This document shows positions 45,896-55,026 of a stretch of 64,000 bases of DNA, one piece after another. The stretch lies in assembly GCF_000338875.1 (NCBI RefSeq), contig NZ_AOMO01000088.1, forward strand, positions 1 through 64,000. The letters run 5' to 3'. The stretch is from Vibrio mimicus CAIM 602 (lineage in GTDB: Bacteria; Pseudomonadota; Gammaproteobacteria; Enterobacterales; Vibrionaceae). A program made the position numbers and the translations under genes. The notes under the pieces were generated by a model. It had not been told where the DNA came from. It saw nothing but the letters and a program-made list of their open reading frames with translations, and ran no database searches. Position 1 is the stretch's first letter, and every line of letters begins with the position of its first letter.

Positions 45896-46846
45896 TCAGT
45901 GAGAGAGTGGCGACTGGGTAAGGTGAACACACTCAGTATGTGTTCCACAAAGCTGTTCAATCAGCAGATCAGCAGCCAGCTTGCCCGCTTCGCGATAGCC
46001 AGGGTCAACACTGAACACTTTCGGAAACAGGAAAGAAAGCAACTCATTACCACCAACCCCTGTAACGACGACATCATCGCGCTGACGCTCTTGCAGGCGC
46101 TTAATCACCCCGAGCGCTAAAGTATCACTCGCGCACACAATCGCTTGGGTCTGATTGGTCAGCACCTTATCCACCAACTGATAGGCACTGTCGTGATGCA
46201 GTTGTCCGGTTTGATAATTCGCGTCAATGCCATGCTGAGAACACCAACTGAGATAGGCGTTAAGACGCTGCTCCCCGGTGGTTTTGTCACGCGGATCCAC
46301 GCCAATAAAGGCAATATGACGTAGCTGCTTTTGCGCTAGGTGTTGTAAGGCACGCTCGATCACCCCCGCATTGTCATAGTTGATGGAAGAGATTTCTTCA
46401 CTGTGCATCGCCAGTAATACGCAACGATGCTGCCAGTTGAGTAAAGCATCATGATCGATATCGGTAAAACCAAACACGATCACCCCATCGACTTGTCGTT
46501 TAGCGAGTACTTTTAAGTGAGCATTGGTTTTTTCGCGGCTAAATTGGCTTTCCATGATCACCACATCATAACCATGGGCATAGAGAGCTTGCAGCATAGT
46601 GCTGACCGCTTTGTTTTCTGAAGGGGAATCCAAACGTGAAATGATGATACCAACCACTTTTTGGCTGCCACCACGCATGGTTTGCGCCGATTTGGAGGGC
46701 ACATAACCCGACTCAGCAATCACCTGCTCCACTTTGGCGCGGGTTTCAGGCTTCACTTTAGGATCATTGGTTAACACGCGTGAGACTGTCGACTTCCCGA
46801 CGCCCGAGAGCCTAGCAATGTCTAAAATGGTCAGTTTTCGATTCAT
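45896..46846 (-). CDS. treR: Trehalose operon repressor TreR
   Basis: A 316-residue LacI-family repressor. The helix-turn-helix is at residues about 5-25 (TILDIARLSGVGKSTVSRVL), followed by the hinge region and a periplasmic-binding-like effector domain (ICASDTLALGVIKRLQ). In E. coli TreR senses trehalose-6-phosphate; the operators upstream of treB here match its box. It sits upstream of treB on the same strand with a 280-base gap, so treBC has a separate, repressed promoter. Confidence 0.92.
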   Translation of the reverse strand: MNRKLTILDIARLSGVGKSTVSRVLTNDPKVKPETRAKVEQVIAESGYVPSKSAQTMRGGSQKVVGIIISRLDSPSENKAVSTMLQALYAHGYDVVIMESQFSREKTNAHLKVLAKRQVDGVIVFGFTDIDHDALLNWQHRCVLLAMHSEEISSINYDNAGVIERALQHLAQKQLRHIAFIGVDPRDKTTGEQRLNAYLSWCSQHGIDANYQTGQLHHDSAYQLVDKVLTNQTQAIVCASDTLALGVIKRLQERQRDDVVVTGVGGNELLSFLFPKVFSVDPGYREAGKLAADLLIEQLCGTHTECVHLTQSPLSH

Positions 46847-46886
46847 GCGCTGTGTTTGGTATTCATCAATAAGAAAAGAGTTAGCC

Positions 46887-46916
46887 GTAAATAAGGCCGC
46901 TTAAGCGACCTTATTT
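46887..46916 (-). terminator. Hairpin at the end of gmhB
   Basis: AATAAGGCCGC (46889-46900 region) pairs with GCGACCTTATT with one mismatch around a TTAA loop; the gmhB stop codon lies within the stem. A weak U tract follows. Confidence 0.5.
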
Positions 46917-47471
46917 TTTCACTCGCAGCAGATAATGCGGTACATCACGTATGCTATCGAGCACAACGGTCGCCAACGCTTCGCCTTGCTCGGTCACTGG
47001 CTTACCTGTGCGCACCAAAATCTTAGTGCCTACGCCCGCCGCTTCCGCCGCCATCATATCTTCCGCTTTGTCACCGACCATCACCGAATTGGCCATGTCG
47101 ATCTTGAGGAAATCACGCGCAGAGAGGAACATACCTGGCTTTGGTTTACGACAATCACAATCTTCTTTGTATTGCCCAATACCGTGTTCAGCATGGTGAG
47201 GACAGTAATAAATACCATCAAATTCAACGCCATTATCGGCAAAGTTCCAGTCCATCCACTGGGTTAGAGAGATGAAACGCTCTTCACTGAATTTGCCACG
47301 CGCAATTCCGGACTGATTGGTGACCAACACCAATAGATAGCCCATGCGCTGCAAAGCCGCAGTCGCTTCAAATACACCTTCAATGAATTGGAAATCGTGC
47401 TCATCATGCACATAACCATGATCGACGTTGATCACGCCATCACGATCCAGAAATACGGCTGGTTTTGCCAA
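46911..47471 (-). CDS. gmhB: D-glycero-beta-D-manno-heptose 1,7-bisphosphate 7-phosphatase GmhB
   Basis: A 186-residue HAD-superfamily phosphatase acting in ADP-heptose synthesis for the lipopolysaccharide core. The nucleophile motif FLDRDGVINVD is at residues 7-17, the second motif LVTNQSG follows, the zinc-binding cysteine/histidine loop is CPHHAEHG...DCDCRKPKPGM, and motif III/IV is VMVGDKAEDM. Length and motifs are normal. It is divergent from the methionine transporter operon and upstream of treR. Confidence 0.95.
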   Translation of the reverse strand: MAKPAVFLDRDGVINVDHGYVHDEHDFQFIEGVFEATAALQRMGYLLVLVTNQSGIARGKFSEERFISLTQWMDWNFADNGVEFDGIYYCPHHAEHGIGQYKEDCDCRKPKPGMFLSARDFLKIDMANSVMVGDKAEDMMAAEAAGVGTKILVRTGKPVTEQGEALATVVLDSIRDVPHYLLRVKK

Positions 47472-47570
47472 AATGCTATCTCTTTCAAGTCACTTTGCGC
47501 GAATTATTGCACGCTTTATTTTTTTCATCACTATCTAATTACTTTCTCATCTAACCAGTTACACCCATTT

Positions 47571-47586
47571 AGACGTCTAGACGTAA
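47571..47586 (+). promoter_or_regulatory. Tandem MetJ boxes upstream of metNIQ
   Basis: AGACGTCT (47571-47578, a perfect met box) followed directly by AGACGTAA (47579-47586). MetJ with S-adenosylmethionine binds such tandem 8-base boxes and represses methionine genes. A TTGACT element starts ten bases further on, so a bound repressor would block the promoter. Confidence 0.85.
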
Positions 47587-47685
47587 AAATATCTATTGAC
47601 TTAAACTCAGCAAGCCCATAGCATCGACTACTAATTGACAAAGAGGCCAACAGATTATTCTGCCTCTCGCAGTACAGGGTTGCAC

Positions 47686-48719
47686 ATGATTGAGATTAAA
47701 AGCGTAAATAAGGTGTTCTATCAGGGGGATAAAGAAATCCACGCCCTGAAAGACATCAATTTATTGATTCCACAAGGCACAATTTTTGGGTGATTGGTTC
47801 ATCTGGTGCCGGAAAAAGTACGCTGATCCGTTGTGTCAACATGCTAGAAAAGCCGACCAGCGGCCAAGTGATTGTGGATGGCGTTGACTTAACCACGCTA
47901 AGCAATCAGCAGCTTTGCGCGGCACGTCGTAACATCGGCATGATTTTTCAGCATTTTAATCTGCTTTCTTCACGTACTGTGTTTGAAAACGTGGCTCTGC
48001 CGCTAGAGTTGGCTGATAAGCCGCGCCAACACATCGAAACCAAAGTAACGGAGTTACTGGCTCTGGTAGGTCTGGCGGAAAAACGTGATAGCTACCCAGC
48101 CAATCTTTCGGGTGGCCAAAAACAGCGCGTAGCGATTGCGCGTGCTCTAGCGAGCGATCCCAAAGTGCTGCTGTGTGATGAAGCGACTAGCGCGCTGGAT
48201 CCAGCGACGACTCAGTCGATTCTGGAACTGCTCAAAGAGATTAACCGTAAGCTTAACCTGACCATTTTGCTGATTACGCATGAAATGGATGTGGTAAAAA
48301 GCATTTGTCACGAAGTGGCGATTATTGGTGGTGGTGAACTCGTTGAGAAAGGTACAGTCGGAGATATTTTTGCCCACCCAAAAACTGAGTTGGCGCATCA
48401 ATTCATCCGCTCAACCTTGGATTTGTCTATTCCTGAAGATTACCGAGTTCGACTGCAACCTTCTCGCGTAGCAGGTAGCTACCCTCTGGTACGTTTGGAA
48501 TTTACTGGAGCAACGGTGGATGCACCGCTTATGACGCAAATTGCCCGTAAGTACAACATCGATGTCAACATTCTCAGTTCTGATCTGGATTACGCAGGCG
48601 GAGTGAAGTTTGGCATGATGGTGGCAGAAATTTTTGGTAATGCAGAGGACGATCAAGCCGCTATCGAGTATCTGCGCGAGCACAATGTGAAAGTGGAGGT
48701 GCTGGGTTATGTCCTTTAA
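47686..48719 (+). pseudogene. metN: Methionine ABC transporter ATP-binding protein MetN, frameshifted near codon 35
   Basis: From ATG 47686 the frame reads MIEIKSVNKVFYQG and stops at TGA 47791, just after IFG. The other frame begins VIGSSGAGKST and runs to 48719 with Walker A GSSGAGKST, signature LSGGQKQRVAIARAL, Walker B LLCDEATSALD and the C-terminal regulatory NIL domain. One missing G in the GGG at 47788-47790 (GGGG expected) joins them into a normal 344-residue MetN. A GTG at 47790 could start a shorter protein lacking the first strands and the A-loop tyrosine, so it is unlikely to be fully active. It overlaps metI by 11 bases. Confidence 0.9.
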
Positions 48720-49386
48720 TACGATTACACAATGGGTTGCTCTTAACAGCGACTTACTACTGACGGCTACTTGGCAAACCCTATACATGGTCGCGATTGC
48801 GGGTGTGGTGGGTTTTGCACTAGGTATTCCGCTTGGGGTGATTCTACACACCACCAAAAAAGATGGATTGCTGGAAAACCTACCGCTCAATCGAGTGCTC
48901 GGTGCCATTGTTAACATTGGCCGCTCAGTACCCTTTTTGGTGTTGATGGTTGCGATTATTCCCGTCACCAAACTGATTGTCGGTACTTTTATCGGTACCA
49001 CTGCGGCGATTGTGCCCCTCACCATTGGTGCGATTCCATTTGTGGCGCGCCTGATTGAGAGTGCTCTGCTTGAAGTGCCAACTGGCTTAGTGGAAGCGGC
49101 GCAGTCTATGGGTGCGACACCACTGCAAATTATTCGTAAGGTACTGCTGCCTGAAGCGCTACCGACGATTTTAAACTCAGTCACTATTACTCTAGTGACA
49201 CTGGTCAGCTACTCAGCCATGGCAGGTACTGTGGGCGGTGGTGGTCTAGGCGATGTGGCAATCCGCTACGGATTCCACCGTTACGACATCACTATCATGG
49301 CGGTGACTGTGGTCATGCTGATTGTGCTGGTACAAATTATCCAATCCATCGGTGATGCGTTGGTACGCCGCGTCGATCATCGATAA
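48709..49386 (+). CDS. metI: Methionine ABC transporter permease MetI
   Basis: A 225-residue inner-membrane permease with about five membrane helices and the EAA loop (LVEAAQSMGATPLQIIRKVLLPEALP) that contacts the ATPase. It forms the D- and L-methionine importer with MetN and MetQ. It begins inside the end of metN. The reading frame is intact, unlike metN. Confidence 0.93.
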   Translation: MSFNTITQWVALNSDLLLTATWQTLYMVAIAGVVGFALGIPLGVILHTTKKDGLLENLPLNRVLGAIVNIGRSVPFLVLMVAIIPVTKLIVGTFIGTTAAIVPLTIGAIPFVARLIESALLEVPTGLVEAAQSMGATPLQIIRKVLLPEALPTILNSVTITLVTLVSYSAMAGTVGGGGLGDVAIRYGFHRYDITIMAVTVVMLIVLVQIIQSIGDALVRRVDHR

Positions 49387-49421
49387 GCAAAACAAAAGCC
49401 TTTTTGAACAAGGAGTTCATC

Positions 49422-50231
49422 ATGAAGTTTAGCCTGAAAAGTTTACTGACTATCGCAGCTGCTGCCTCAACCCTGATTTTGGCTGGCTGTGGTGAAAAAG
49501 CGGTCGATAACAACAAAGTAAAAATTGGTGTTATGGCGGGTGCGGAAGCACAAGTTGCTGAAGTAGCAGCAAAAGTTGCTAAAGAAAAATACAATCTGGA
49601 TGTAGAACTGGTAACCTTTACCGACTATGTAACGCCAAACGCAGCGTTGGATGACGGCTCTATCGATGCGAACGCATTCCAGCACAAACCATACCTAGAT
49701 AAGCAAGTGGCTGACCGTGGTTACAAGCTGGCAATTGTAGGTAACACTTTTGTTTACCCAATCGCAGGCTACTCAAAACAAATTAAATCTGTTGATGAGA
49801 TCCAAGAAGGTGCGCGTGTTGCAGTACCAAACGACCCAACTAACCTAGGTCGCTCACTGCTTCTGCTGCAACAGCAAGGTCTACTTAAACTGCGTGAAGA
49901 TGTTGGCCTACTGGCGACCGTACGTGACATCGTTGAGAACCCAAAGAAACTTGAGATCCTAGAATTGGATGCAGCTCAACTGCCACGTTCACTGGATGAT
50001 GTTGCTCTGTCTATCATCAACACCACTTACGCGAGCTCAATCAACCTAACGCCAGAAAAAGACGGCATCTTCGTTGAAGACAAAGAGTCTCCATACGTTA
50101 ACTTGCTGGTAGCTCGTGAAGCGAATGTAAACGCAGAAAACGTACAAAACTTCAAGAAAGCTTACCAAACAGATGAAGTGGCTAAAGCTGCCTCAGAAAT
50201 CTTCCAAGGTGGCGCTGTAAAAGGTTGGTAA
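49422..50231 (+). CDS. metQ: Methionine-binding lipoprotein MetQ
   Basis: A 269-residue NlpA-family lipoprotein with lipobox LAGC (cysteine near residue 23), which captures methionine in the periplasm for MetNI. Family motifs include TFTDYVTPNAALDDGSIDANAFQH and PNDPTNLGRSL. I start at ATG 49422, which follows AAGGAG; the frame extends to 49404 but without need. A strong terminator follows, so metNIQ is one operon under MetJ. Confidence 0.94.
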   Translation: MKFSLKSLLTIAAAASTLILAGCGEKAVDNNKVKIGVMAGAEAQVAEVAAKVAKEKYNLDVELVTFTDYVTPNAALDDGSIDANAFQHKPYLDKQVADRGYKLAIVGNTFVYPIAGYSKQIKSVDEIQEGARVAVPNDPTNLGRSLLLLQQQGLLKLREDVGLLATVRDIVENPKKLEILELDAAQLPRSLDDVALSIINTTYASSINLTPEKDGIFVEDKESPYVNLLVAREANVNAENVQNFKKAYQTDEVAKAASEIFQGGAVKGW

Positions 50232-50282
50232 TGGCTTAACGTCAAGCATTAGCCTTTAAAAACAAACCATTGAAATATGATC

Positions 50283-50313
50283 AAAAAAGGTTGGCTCTAA
50301 GCCAACCTTTTTT
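50283..50313 (+). terminator. Rho-independent terminator of metNIQ
   Basis: AAAAAAGGTTGGCT (50283-50296) pairs with AGCCAACCTTTTTT (50300-50313). Confidence 0.85.
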
Positions 50314-50371
50314 ATTACCGCGATCTTTTTAATACAAAGAAAAAGCGATGGATGTGGATTCCTTCCCCACT

Positions 50372-51148
50372 CTACTTCAGATGATCCCATGAAATATTGG
50401 AGACAATCCGGCACGGCTCACAACAAAAATGGAAGATGTCGTGCAATGGCTCTTCCAGCAACCACTCTCCGCCGCACTTAGGGCAAGGGCGCGCTTTTTC
50501 TTCCGCAAGGCTACTGCCTCCCACCCGATACTGATAGTAATAGGTTGGCACTTTAGTCAGAAATTCAATACGGCCACGCAGGTCCCAACCACGACGGAAT
50601 AAATCACTATCCACATCGCAAATCTCATGCAGCGCAGCATGTTCAGCTTTGCACGCTCCTGCCATTTGCAACTCATCACACGCTTGCCATTCGGTTTGCC
50701 ATTTGATCACGGCTTTATGATCACCATTAAAGGTCGGTGGATTGCGATACAAAGGGATCGGCAGCAATGTTTCACCGCTGCGCAGAGGTGAGCAAGTATG
50801 CACATATGTGGTGTACAGCACCTGCCAGCTAGGAGTTTCCTCTTCCGCAGCCTGTTCTGAATTAATGTCTAACCCCAGCACACGTACTTTCGGGGCAAGC
50901 AAACAAGCCTCACTTAAACGGCTAACACAAGCTTCAACGTATTCCGAATGGAATTTAGGGTGCAAACTCTCTTTTTCTGGGCATACGGCGCGCACGTAAA
51001 ACACACCATCACCCAGCACAATCGGAAACTCGCGTCCCAATACTTGTCCGTTGTAACGTAGTGCATCCATCAAGCCATTAATCGCTTTATCGACCGCGCT
51101 GATTGTGGTGTTATCAAAACACTCAAATTCCAACTCAACCACGTACAT
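50372..51148 (-). CDS. DUF2310 family zinc-ribbon protein
   Basis: A 258-residue protein with a C-terminal zinc ribbon, CPKCGGEW and CCEPC near residues 220-245. The pattern fits DUF2310, a family of zinc-ribbon proteins in gamma-proteobacteria with no established function. No signal peptide or membrane segment is visible, so it should be cytoplasmic. It begins one base after the syd stop region and is probably co-transcribed with syd. Confidence 0.75.
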   Translation of the reverse strand: MYVVELEFECFDNTTISAVDKAINGLMDALRYNGQVLGREFPIVLGDGVFYVRAVCPEKESLHPKFHSEYVEACVSRLSEACLLAPKVRVLGLDINSEQAAEEETPSWQVLYTTYVHTCSPLRSGETLLPIPLYRNPPTFNGDHKAVIKWQTEWQACDELQMAGACKAEHAALHEICDVDSDLFRRGWDLRGRIEFLTKVPTYYYQYRVGGSSLAEEKARPCPKCGGEWLLEEPLHDIFHFCCEPCRIVSNISWDHLK

Positions 51149-51149
51149 C

Positions 51150-51698
51150 TCAATTCACCCTTGGTTCAAGCTGTTCTAAAAACGTCTCAAGATCGGCAGT
51201 CAATACTTCACGCTGCGCTGTCCCTAATTTCTCAAGGATCACATTGCCGGTCAGGTTACAAATGGCAATCACCGACATTTCATCCTGTGTCGTCGCAATA
51301 AACACCGTTGGTTTTTGTTTTAAGCGACGCTGCATAACTAAGTGACCCAGAATGTTCTCCTGCAAGCGCGTGAAATCGTCTTCACTCCATACTTGCAGCA
51401 ATGTCAGCTCACGGTCTCGCCACTGCGCTGGCATGTCCGCACTAAACTGGCAGGCATAAAACGCTTTAATATCCTCGTGCAGCGTTAACTCAATCGCCCG
51501 CTCGACATTATTAAAATCCGCCCACACTTCACGATTAACGGGACGCCAGCGAACCGCATCGGCTAATTCTTCCACCACACAAGGCGAAGCCAGTCCGATT
51601 AACTCGTCATTTTCCGGCAATTGACCGGTTTGCTGTTCACAATATTGTAAAAAACGCTGACTGAATGCGCTTAAGGCTTGCACAACGCTTGGCGTCAT
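51150..51698 (-). CDS. syd: SecY-interacting protein Syd
   Basis: Syd is a peripheral cytoplasmic protein that binds SecY and may check the proper SecYEG assembly. The 182-residue protein follows E. coli Syd closely, for example NNVERAIELTLHEDIKAFY, LTLLQVWSEDDFTRLQENILGHL and IAICNLTGNV. I start at ATG 51698 (MTPSVVQAL), preceded by GGAG; an extension to 51746 is not supported. It is divergent from queF, as in E. coli. Confidence 0.93.
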   Translation of the reverse strand: MTPSVVQALSAFSQRFLQYCEQQTGQLPENDELIGLASPCVVEELADAVRWRPVNREVWADFNNVERAIELTLHEDIKAFYACQFSADMPAQWRDRELTLLQVWSEDDFTRLQENILGHLVMQRRLKQKPTVFIATTQDEMSVIAICNLTGNVILEKLGTAQREVLTADLETFLEQLEPRVN

Positions 51699-51794
51699 AA
51701 TCATCTCCATGTAGAGTTTGCGCAGCCTCGTTAATGACACTGGCACTGGGATTGCGTAAAATTCTGCACATTCTAATCGAATCGACTTGAAAGT

Positions 51795-52640
51795 ATGAGC
51801 AAATATTCCGACGCCAAAGAGCTGGCTGGCCTAACACTGGGTAAAAAAACCGATTATGCCAACCAGTACGACCCAACTCTGTTGCAACCCGTACCTCGCA
51901 GCTTGAACCGTGATGATCTGCATCTCGGGGACACTCTGCCTTTTCAAGGCTGTGATATCTGGACTCTGTATGAGCTTTCTTGGCTCAATGAGAAAGGGCT
52001 GCCACAAGTGGCGATCGGTGAAGTTTCCATTCCCGCCACCAGCGCGAATTTGATCGAATCCAAATCGTTTAAGCTCTACCTCAACAGCTACAACCAAACT
52101 CGCTTTGCCTCTTGGGATGATGTACAAGCACGCCTTGTGCAAGATCTTTCCGCCTGTGCAGGCGAAACGGTAACCGTAAAAGTGAAATCACTGAGCGAAT
52201 ACACGGCTGAGCCGATTGTAACCATGCAAGGTGAGTGTATTGATGAGCAAGATATTGAGATTAAGGGCTACGAGTTTGATGATGCGTTGCTGCAAGGCGC
52301 AGCACAGGGTGAAGAGGTCAGCGAAGTGCTGCACAGCCATTTGCTTAAATCCAACTGCTTAATCACCAATCAGCCGGATTGGGGCAGCGTGGAAATTGCT
52401 TACCACGGTGCCAAAATTAACCGTGAAGCGTTACTGCGTTATATTGTTTCTTTCCGCGAACATAACGAATTTCATGAGCAATGTGTTGAACGTATTTTTA
52501 CTGACATTATGCGTTACTGTCAGCCAAAAAACTTAACCGTGTATGCGCGTTATACTCGACGCGGTGGCTTAGACATTAACCCATTCCGCTCCAACTGCCA
52601 TTCAGCACCAGAGCATAATCAACGTATGGCGCGACAATAA
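51795..52640 (+). CDS. queF: NADPH-dependent 7-cyano-7-deazaguanine reductase QueF
   Basis: QueF reduces preQ0 to preQ1 in queuosine tRNA modification. The 281-residue protein is the long, two-domain type like E. coli QueF. The catalytic cysteine is in LLKSNCLITNQPDWGS (about residue 189) with the nearby aspartate; the NADPH motif is ESKSFKLYLNS and the C-terminal motif is FHEQCVERIF. It is complete and of normal length. Confidence 0.96.
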   Translation: MSKYSDAKELAGLTLGKKTDYANQYDPTLLQPVPRSLNRDDLHLGDTLPFQGCDIWTLYELSWLNEKGLPQVAIGEVSIPATSANLIESKSFKLYLNSYNQTRFASWDDVQARLVQDLSACAGETVTVKVKSLSEYTAEPIVTMQGECIDEQDIEIKGYEFDDALLQGAAQGEEVSEVLHSHLLKSNCLITNQPDWGSVEIAYHGAKINREALLRYIVSFREHNEFHEQCVERIFTDIMRYCQPKNLTVYARYTRRGGLDINPFRSNCHSAPEHNQRMARQ

Positions 52641-52642
52641 GG

Positions 52643-54916
52643 ATGCAACTTAGGATGAGATTTCTGCGCTGGATAACTATAGCAAGCTTGCTCCTGATTT
52701 CGAGTTGGGTACAAGCTACTATCTATTCCTCCCCCATGCTCAACGAAGCAAACGGCTTGGTAGAGATCTCTCCTTTGCAAGCACGCAAAATGGCTCAGCA
52801 ATACCTCAACGATCGTCATTTGGCTGAGAAACAGGAAAAACATCCTGCCACCATAGCGCGTGATGAAGCAGAAAGTAGAACGCGCACACCAGGCAGTACC
52901 GTTGATGCCATGATGATTTTGGCGCAAGCGCTTTACAATCTTGGCGAAACAGAGCAGGCACAATCCGTCCTAAATGAAGCAAAAACTCTTAGCGAACGCT
53001 ATCAGCTCCCCTATTTATTACTGGATGTTCAGATCCTCAGCACTCGGCTTGCATGGCAAAGCGATAATGATGCTCTTGCTGCCCGAGAGCGCCTGCGTAA
53101 AATTGCCGAACAATACAAAGTGATCGAAAATGCCGATCAAATCGCTAAAGGGATTGATTACAAACTCACGTTACTGCGGGCAGAAATTGCTTCCAAAGCT
53201 AATGATATAGAACTGGCTGATAAGCTGTTTGCCCAAGCCAAGCCGTACGTTGATACACTTCAAAACGCAAAACCCGCTATCGAATATCACTTAAAGTTAG
53301 GCGAACATAACCTAAGCCATGAGCGCTATAACCTCGCGCTCTCCGAATTGTTGATCGCTTACTGGAGTGCGATTGAAAGCAACTCTGGAGTATTGTTAGC
53401 CGAAGCAAACACTCTCTTGGGTAAGCTGTTCTTCAATCGACAAGTATTGGATAAAGCACTGGATCACTTTTCGCAAGCTGCTGATTTTTATGGCCGATAT
53501 GAGCAATCACCTTTTTTACCTAAGGTGCTCAAACAAATGGGTGATATTTACTATCAGCAAGGGAAATATAATTTAGCCTTAGTGCATTATTTCAATGTCA
53601 TCGATCACCAAAATAATAATGCACCACTCAGTGATGAAATTGAAATTCGTATCAACCTCGCGGCCACCTATTTACAGCTCTACAACTATCCGATCGCAGA
53701 ACAATATTTAACCAGCGCAGAAACCTTGCTTAGCGTGACAAATATCCCACGTTTAAATGGGCATGCTGCACTACTGCACTCAGGATTGTCTTATTATCAA
53801 AATATAAACCAAGAGATCGTGCATTATGCAGAAATGGCACTGCAAATTGGCGAATCCATTCAAGATAATTATCTTCAAGAACAAGCTTATCGCCTACTTT
53901 CTCTAGGTTATGAAAAAACAGGCACACCAACAAAAGCATTAGAATACTTTAAGAAAAGTCAGGCTCTCGCCCAAAAAAGACAAAATAAACTCAACCAAAT
54001 CAGTGAAGATGCTTTTCGCCAACAACGAGAGTTTATTGAACAAACCTTGCATTTAGTTGGACAAGAAAAACAGTTACAAGAAACGGAAATTCAACACCGT
54101 CAGCTGCGTAAAATTGCTTTTTTCTTGCTCGTTATCTGTTTAGTCTTTTTTATGATCAACTTACGACGTGGGTATCTTGTTCAGCGCTATCAAGATGAGG
54201 TCAAAGAGTTACACGACACCTTATTTACTCACCCAAGATCGCGCCTCAATAACCTGCGTATGCTGAATGCTAAGCTGCCAAGTTCATTGGAAAACAGCAA
54301 CCGCAACTATGAACAATGGCAATTAGGAGAGTTAATCCAGCAACCACTGAATGATCGACTTCGTTTTGCTTTGATTGATATTCCGTTTATGCGCAACATG
54401 TATCTGCAAAATGGTTATACCGCTGGATTAGAATTAGAACGCGCATTTGGTGAATTTCTAAAAGGAAAAATAAAAGAACCGAATAGGTTGTATCATTTTT
54501 CGGATGCTAGCCTTCTTTATATAGAAAAAAATGGTGAACAGCGCAGTGACCCAGAAACATTATTCAACCAGATTCAATCATGGCTGAATGAATTCTCTAC
54601 TGAACGAAAAATAAACAAAATCGTTAGGATGGGAATCGCGGATTATCCATTTTTACCTCGCGCTTATACCGCAATCAATGATAAAGAACTGCTCGATATT
54701 TTATTAATGGCAACTCACATCGCTAGAGAGTTAAGCCTTAAAGAAAGTCAGAGTCACTGGGTTTATTTAAAAGCGATTGATAATGCACCAGCAGCCAGTT
54801 TTGCTTCTGAAAATATTCGCCTCTCCTGCAAGCAAGCGATAAATCAGGGCCTGATCAAAGTCCATTCTTCTTATAAGAATGAGGACAACATCAAAAAACT
54901 CTTAAAAGATGGATAA
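52643..54916 (+). CDS. TPR protein with membrane anchor and degenerate GGDEF-like domain
   Basis: A 757-residue protein: signal peptide (to about residue 27), a periplasmic region of several TPR motifs (for example YRLLSLGYEKTGTPTKALEYFKKSQAL near 425), a coiled coil, one membrane helix near 495-510 and a cytoplasmic C-terminal domain. That domain has the skeleton of GGDEF (HPRSRLNNLRML, LIDIPFMRNMYLQNGYTAG), but the active-site loop reads YHFSDASLLYI (about 617-627), so diguanylate cyclase activity is unlikely. It may sense an envelope signal. It starts 3 bases after queF and precedes cdgG. ATG 52655 is an alternative start. Confidence 0.75.
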   Translation: MQLRMRFLRWITIASLLLISSWVQATIYSSPMLNEANGLVEISPLQARKMAQQYLNDRHLAEKQEKHPATIARDEAESRTRTPGSTVDAMMILAQALYNLGETEQAQSVLNEAKTLSERYQLPYLLLDVQILSTRLAWQSDNDALAARERLRKIAEQYKVIENADQIAKGIDYKLTLLRAEIASKANDIELADKLFAQAKPYVDTLQNAKPAIEYHLKLGEHNLSHERYNLALSELLIAYWSAIESNSGVLLAEANTLLGKLFFNRQVLDKALDHFSQAADFYGRYEQSPFLPKVLKQMGDIYYQQGKYNLALVHYFNVIDHQNNNAPLSDEIEIRINLAATYLQLYNYPIAEQYLTSAETLLSVTNIPRLNGHAALLHSGLSYYQNINQEIVHYAEMALQIGESIQDNYLQEQAYRLLSLGYEKTGTPTKALEYFKKSQALAQKRQNKLNQISEDAFRQQREFIEQTLHLVGQEKQLQETEIQHRQLRKIAFFLLVICLVFFMINLRRGYLVQRYQDEVKELHDTLFTHPRSRLNNLRMLNAKLPSSLENSNRNYEQWQLGELIQQPLNDRLRFALIDIPFMRNMYLQNGYTAGLELERAFGEFLKGKIKEPNRLYHFSDASLLYIEKNGEQRSDPETLFNQIQSWLNEFSTERKINKIVRMGIADYPFLPRAYTAINDKELLDILLMATHIARELSLKESQSHWVYLKAIDNAPAASFASENIRLSCKQAINQGLIKVHSSYKNEDNIKKLLKDG

Positions 54917-55026
54917 ATGCTGCCCAGTCGACATAAACACCGAGTGACGTCAGCAAAATATTTGCTATTATCGACAAATCAATAAATAGGATCAGGATTG
55001 ATCCTCTACTATCTAGTTTGTTGTAC

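Noticed and set aside
47786..47793. Programmed -1 ribosomal frameshift in metN
   Set aside because: TTTTTGGGTGA does not form a good slippery heptamer (the second tRNA would mispair), and homologues read straight through; a lost G is simpler.
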